From NCBI GenBank assembly GCA_002497285.1, contig DANJ01000033.1:1-6682 (forward strand): DNA of 6,682 nt. The letters run 5' to 3'. The position numbers and the translations under genes are program-made. The DNA comes from Candidatus Pacearchaeota archaeon UBA92 (GTDB taxonomy: Archaea; Nanobdellota; Nanobdellia; Pacearchaeales; GW2011-AR1). Below, one piece after another: positions 4,605-6,682 of this stretch. Within the stretch, counting starts at the first letter, position 1. Each line of letters starts with the position of its first letter. Under the pieces are notes generated by a model that worked only from the letters and a program-made list of their open reading frames with translations, searched no databases and was not told the origin of the DNA.

Positions 4605-5319
4605 ATGAAGATACTAATCACTGGTTCAAACGGAGTCATTGGAAAAATACTCCAGGAAGGATGGAAAAAACATGACCTAATCTTATTTCTTATTGGATAT
4701 CATAAAAGCCAGAGATTCAATTGAGGCAGATGTATGCGAACTTGAGACTATCAAAGAACATTTCAATGGCGCAGAGGTTGTAGTCCACTTGGCAGGAGAA
4801 AAAAGAAATAATCTTGATTGGGATAGGCTTTTTAGACTGAATGTGCATGGGACAAGGAATGTATACGAAGCTGCTGCAGAAGCAGGAGTTAAAAAAATCA
4901 TTTTCGCAAGCACTTTACATGTTCATCAAATGAAGAGCCTATTTAAATCTCATAAAAAGATAACGGAAAAAACTAAACTCGTATCATCTAATGGATATGG
5001 GCTATCTAAGATACTTGGAGAGAGGATAGGTGAAGATTATCATCTAAAATACGGTTTGGATGTTATCAACTTAAGGCTGGGGTCTGTAACAAAAGACAAT
5101 ATTCCTTTAAAGGGAGATAATGGCGATTATAGAGAGATAGCTTTAGCGCATTGGTTAAGTCATGAAGACCTTATGAAGATAATGAACGTTTGCTTAAGGT
5201 CTAAAGGCCTAATCTCAGTGCCTTGCAGTTCGGCAAATGAAAATGCGTTAGTGGATATAGAATGCATTAAAAAGATTCTCAATGTGACTCCATCAGAGTC
5301 ATCTGCAAAATATTTGTAA
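4605..5319 (+). pseudogene. NAD-dependent epimerase/dehydratase, uronate dehydrogenase-like, frameshifted by a 7-bp tandem duplication
   Basis: This is an extended short-chain dehydrogenase. The ATG at 4605 opens MKILITGSNGVIG, the Rossmann GxxGxxG cofactor motif, but this frame ends at a TGA at 4722-4724; the rest of the protein continues in the next frame to 5319. The cause is a perfect tandem duplication, TCTTATT at 4681-4687 and 4688-4694. Removing one copy restores a 235-residue protein with HDLILLD (Asp29 expected to bind the adenosine ribose), HLAG at 59-62, Ser100 and the catalytic YGLSK (Tyr129, Lys133). The WLSHEDL segment near 181-187, the length, and the order around YGLSK to LRLGS resemble uronate dehydrogenases, which oxidise uronic acids to lactones, but the substrate is an inference. 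Initiation at TTG 4693 would give a product lacking the cofactor motif, probably inactive. The rest of the frame is intact, so the lesion is recent, reversible, or an assembly error. Confidence 0.85.
4681..4694 (+). repeat. Perfect 7-bp tandem duplication that shifts the epimerase frame
   Basis: TCTTATT occurs twice in direct succession. Because 7 is not a multiple of 3, the second copy moves the downstream codons by one base. With a single copy the two halves of the epimerase join without a gap. Slippage could remove the extra copy. Confidence 0.9.
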
Positions 5320-5321
5320 AC

Positions 5322-6494
5322 TCAGATATATCCAAAGTAAGAAGAAAGATCTTTCATTTTTTTGTTCAAAGCCGAAACTTCTTTTGGAGTCAAATAATCT
5401 CCATAACCCCCTACAACCCCTCTTCTGGTCTTATATGTGTCAAGATTATCAATATTTCCTGGACTTAGCCTATTCAAGCCGAACCTATTCTCTTTTTCCA
5501 TTTTCTGCATATTTGCAAAAGAAGAAAACTCAAGGGCTTCAAGGATATCTTCCGGCAGGATATTTCCAATATCCATAAATTTTAATATTCTGCTAATCTC
5601 CTTAAACCCGTCTTTCATAACATCTTCATATCTAACCAAAAGAAAAGAAGGAATAATCTCTTTATTTTCAGCCCATATATTAAAATAATTTATAATGTTA
5701 TCAAAGCCACCTTTCTTTTCAAACAAAAATTCTGAAAGAGAGCCATTATATCTCTCTTTTCTCTTAGATTCATGAAAGTAAAAGGAAACTATCACATCTC
5801 TTGGATCCCTTACTAGCAGAATAACCGAATCCTTAGAATATTTGCTCTTATCTCTAGACAAATTATCTGCCGTTTTTAAGTGAGGGTCATCCTCATGAGT
5901 CACGCTAATTTTCGGCAGATCCATGATCTCAGAGGACATTTTTTCCAAGCACAAAACTTCATTTTCAGAAAAACCATACCTTTTTTGTATGATCCTTCCT
6001 AGAATCATAGTTACCCAAGTTCTACCGCACTTCGGATAAGATGCAAAAATTAATTTCCTTTTGTTTTTAATCTTTTTACTAAGAAACCTGTGTGCTCGGT
6101 TGTAAACGCTGATTAAACTTTGGCCATTAAGCTTTTTTATCGCTTCCTCTATACTGTTCCAGGAATAATTCAGATGTTCAGGAGATAAAACTATCTTTGG
6201 GTTTTTCACTTCGCCTAGAAAATAAAAAACTTTTTTGCTGTATTCATTATCCTTTTTAATAAACTTGTATTCATCAACGCATTTAAAGTTAGAACAGTTG
6301 ATTAAAGTCAAACCTGCCTCTTCTTTAACCTCTCTGAAGGCTGCATCCATCTTACTTTCGCCAGGATTCAATTTGCCCTTGGGTGGGCCCCAATGATTTC
6401 CTTTCGCGGAGTGTTTCAATAGGAGATATTCTATTTTGTTCTTATCTCTCCTAAAAATCAAGATCCCTGCTGATCTAATCTGCTTCTGAATCAT
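5322..6494 (-). CDS. Nudix hydrolase-sulfotransferase fusion protein
   Basis: The 390-residue protein joins two enzymes. Residues 1-135 are a Nudix hydrolase with a perfect Nudix box: Gly40, Glu46, then REVKEEAGL at 54-62, where the glutamates bind Mg2+. The GPPKGK lead-in is typical of Ap4A (diadenosine tetraphosphate) hydrolases. Residues 145-390 are a PAPS-dependent sulfotransferase: 5'-phosphosulfate loop SYPKCGRTW (152-160), candidate catalytic His200, 3'-phosphate motif RDPRD with Ser237 (229-237), a YED segment near 289-291, and a C-terminal RRGVVGG loop (357-363) matching RKGxxG. Both domains look complete and no membrane segment is visible, so it is likely cytosolic. The sulfotransferase would move sulfate from PAPS to an unknown acceptor; the Nudix part may clear a nucleotide by-product (inference). 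It converges on the epimerase with 2 bp between stops. The ATG at 6494 is supported by a TATA box and a GGTGA 4 nt upstream. Confidence 0.88.
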   Translation of the reverse strand: MIQKQIRSAGILIFRRDKNKIEYLLLKHSAKGNHWGPPKGKLNPGESKMDAAFREVKEEAGLTLINCSNFKCVDEYKFIKKDNEYSKKVFYFLGEVKNPKIVLSPEHLNYSWNSIEEAIKKLNGQSLISVYNRAHRFLSKKIKNKRKLIFASYPKCGRTWVTMILGRIIQKRYGFSENEVLCLEKMSSEIMDLPKISVTHEDDPHLKTADNLSRDKSKYSKDSVILLVRDPRDVIVSFYFHESKRKERYNGSLSEFLFEKKGGFDNIINYFNIWAENKEIIPSFLLVRYEDVMKDGFKEISRILKFMDIGNILPEDILEALEFSSFANMQKMEKENRFGLNRLSPGNIDNLDTYKTRRGVVGGYGDYLTPKEVSALNKKMKDLSSYFGYI

Positions 6495-6514
6495 GAGCTC
6501 ACCAATAAAAACAA

Positions 6515-6530
6515 ATTTAAATAACTTTTG
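6515..6530 (-). promoter_or_regulatory. Archaeal BRE/TATA promoter of the Nudix-sulfotransferase gene
   Basis: Minus strand CAAAAG (6525-6530) followed by TTATTTAAAT (6515-6524), centred about 25 nt upstream of the ATG at 6494. A GGTGA (6499-6503) also sits 4 nt before the ATG, but with this TATA spacing it may lie outside the mRNA. Confidence 0.55.
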
Positions 6531-6567
6531 ACGTTCTTTGATATGAGATCACAATTTTTTAATCCTT

Positions 6568-6610
6568 CCGCAAGAAATCCTTGGCTTTCAAGCCAATGAA
6601 TGAATTGCGG
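6568..6610. mobile_element. Nested hairpin resembling an IS200/IS605 (TnpB-type) right end
   Basis: CCGCAA (6568-6573) pairs with TTGCGG (6605-6610) and encloses a second stem, TTGGCT (6581-6586) with AGCCAA (6591-6596). Read on the minus strand, the order CCGCAATTCAT, hairpin, TTCTTGCGG recalls the region downstream of tnpB genes that forms the right transposon end and guide-RNA scaffold. No transposase gene is visible in the window; one could lie to the right on the minus strand, or this is a relic. The resemblance is from memory. Confidence 0.4.
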
Positions 6611-6639
6611 TAATTATTTCTACTAAAATAAATATAAAA

Positions 6640-6665
6640 CAGGGAGAGCAAGTTGCTACTCCCTG
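6640..6665. repeat. Strong inverted repeat (hairpin) near the right edge
   Basis: CAGGGAG (6640-6646) pairs with CTCCCTG (6659-6665), and inside AGCA (6647-6650) pairs with TGCT (6654-6657) across a 3-nt loop, with one bulged A at 6658. That gives an 11-bp stem. It lacks a T-run on either strand, so a terminator is unlikely. It may belong to the same mobile element or RNA as the adjacent nested hairpin. Confidence 0.6.
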
Positions 6666-6682
6666 AACAACATTTGTAGTGG

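Noticed and set aside
4681..4724. Programmed ribosomal frameshifting in the epimerase gene
   Set aside because: There is no convincing slippery heptamer with stimulatory structure, and the exact 7-bp duplication explains the shift fully.
5384..5688. Open frames on the plus strand under the sulfotransferase domain
   Set aside because: They are antisense to a gene whose domain motifs are complete, and show no recognisable features.
1..6682. CRISPR array, tRNA or rRNA gene
   Set aside because: No regularly spaced repeats of suitable length and no cloverleaf or rRNA-like sequence were seen on either strand.

Overview
The window looks like a stretch of an A/T-rich archaeal genome, most likely a small DPANN-type lineage such as the Woesearchaeota/Pacearchaeota group (inference). 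Seven transcription units have an archaeal BRE/TATA pair (purine-rich GAAAG-type block followed by TTTATATA or TTTAAATA) centred about 22-29 nt upstream of the start codon and no usable Shine-Dalgarno, so they are probably leaderless. The few SD-like sites lie inside an operon or beside a TATA-driven start. There are no rRNA, tRNA or CRISPR features.

Left part (1-2229, + strand): the 3' end of a gene encoding a C-terminal dockerin-like domain with two EF-hand calcium loops, then two tandem paralogous secreted beta-rich proteins that may have a cohesin-like fold, then a predicted lipoprotein. Middle part (2230-4390, - strand): a second predicted lipoprotein with a coding-looking stretch just beyond its stop in another frame, a membrane-anchored ectodomain with 18 cysteines, and a three-gene toxin-antitoxin operon (two consecutive ribbon-helix-helix proteins and a PIN-domain VapC-like toxin) with a palindromic candidate operator. 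A 48-bp relic of the 3' end of the secreted paralog lies at 4422-4469, so the block from the lipoprotein to the toxin-antitoxin operon is flanked by direct repeats about 3.0 kb apart.

Right part (4605-6494): an NAD-dependent epimerase/dehydratase resembling uronate dehydrogenase, broken near its N terminus by a perfect 7-bp tandem duplication, faces a fused Nudix hydrolase-sulfotransferase gene; their stop codons are 2 bp apart. The last 150 bp carry nested hairpins resembling the right end of an IS200/IS605-type (TnpB) element.

Taken together, this is an accessory, surface-oriented region: secreted or anchored proteins, possible calcium-dependent protein-protein docking, possible sugar-acid and sulfate chemistry, and an addiction module within a repeat-flanked block. 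The most notable observations are the gene-breaking 7-bp duplication, the Nudix-sulfotransferase fusion, the repeat-flanked block, the tandem RHH proteins and the dockerin gene beside possible cohesin-like genes.
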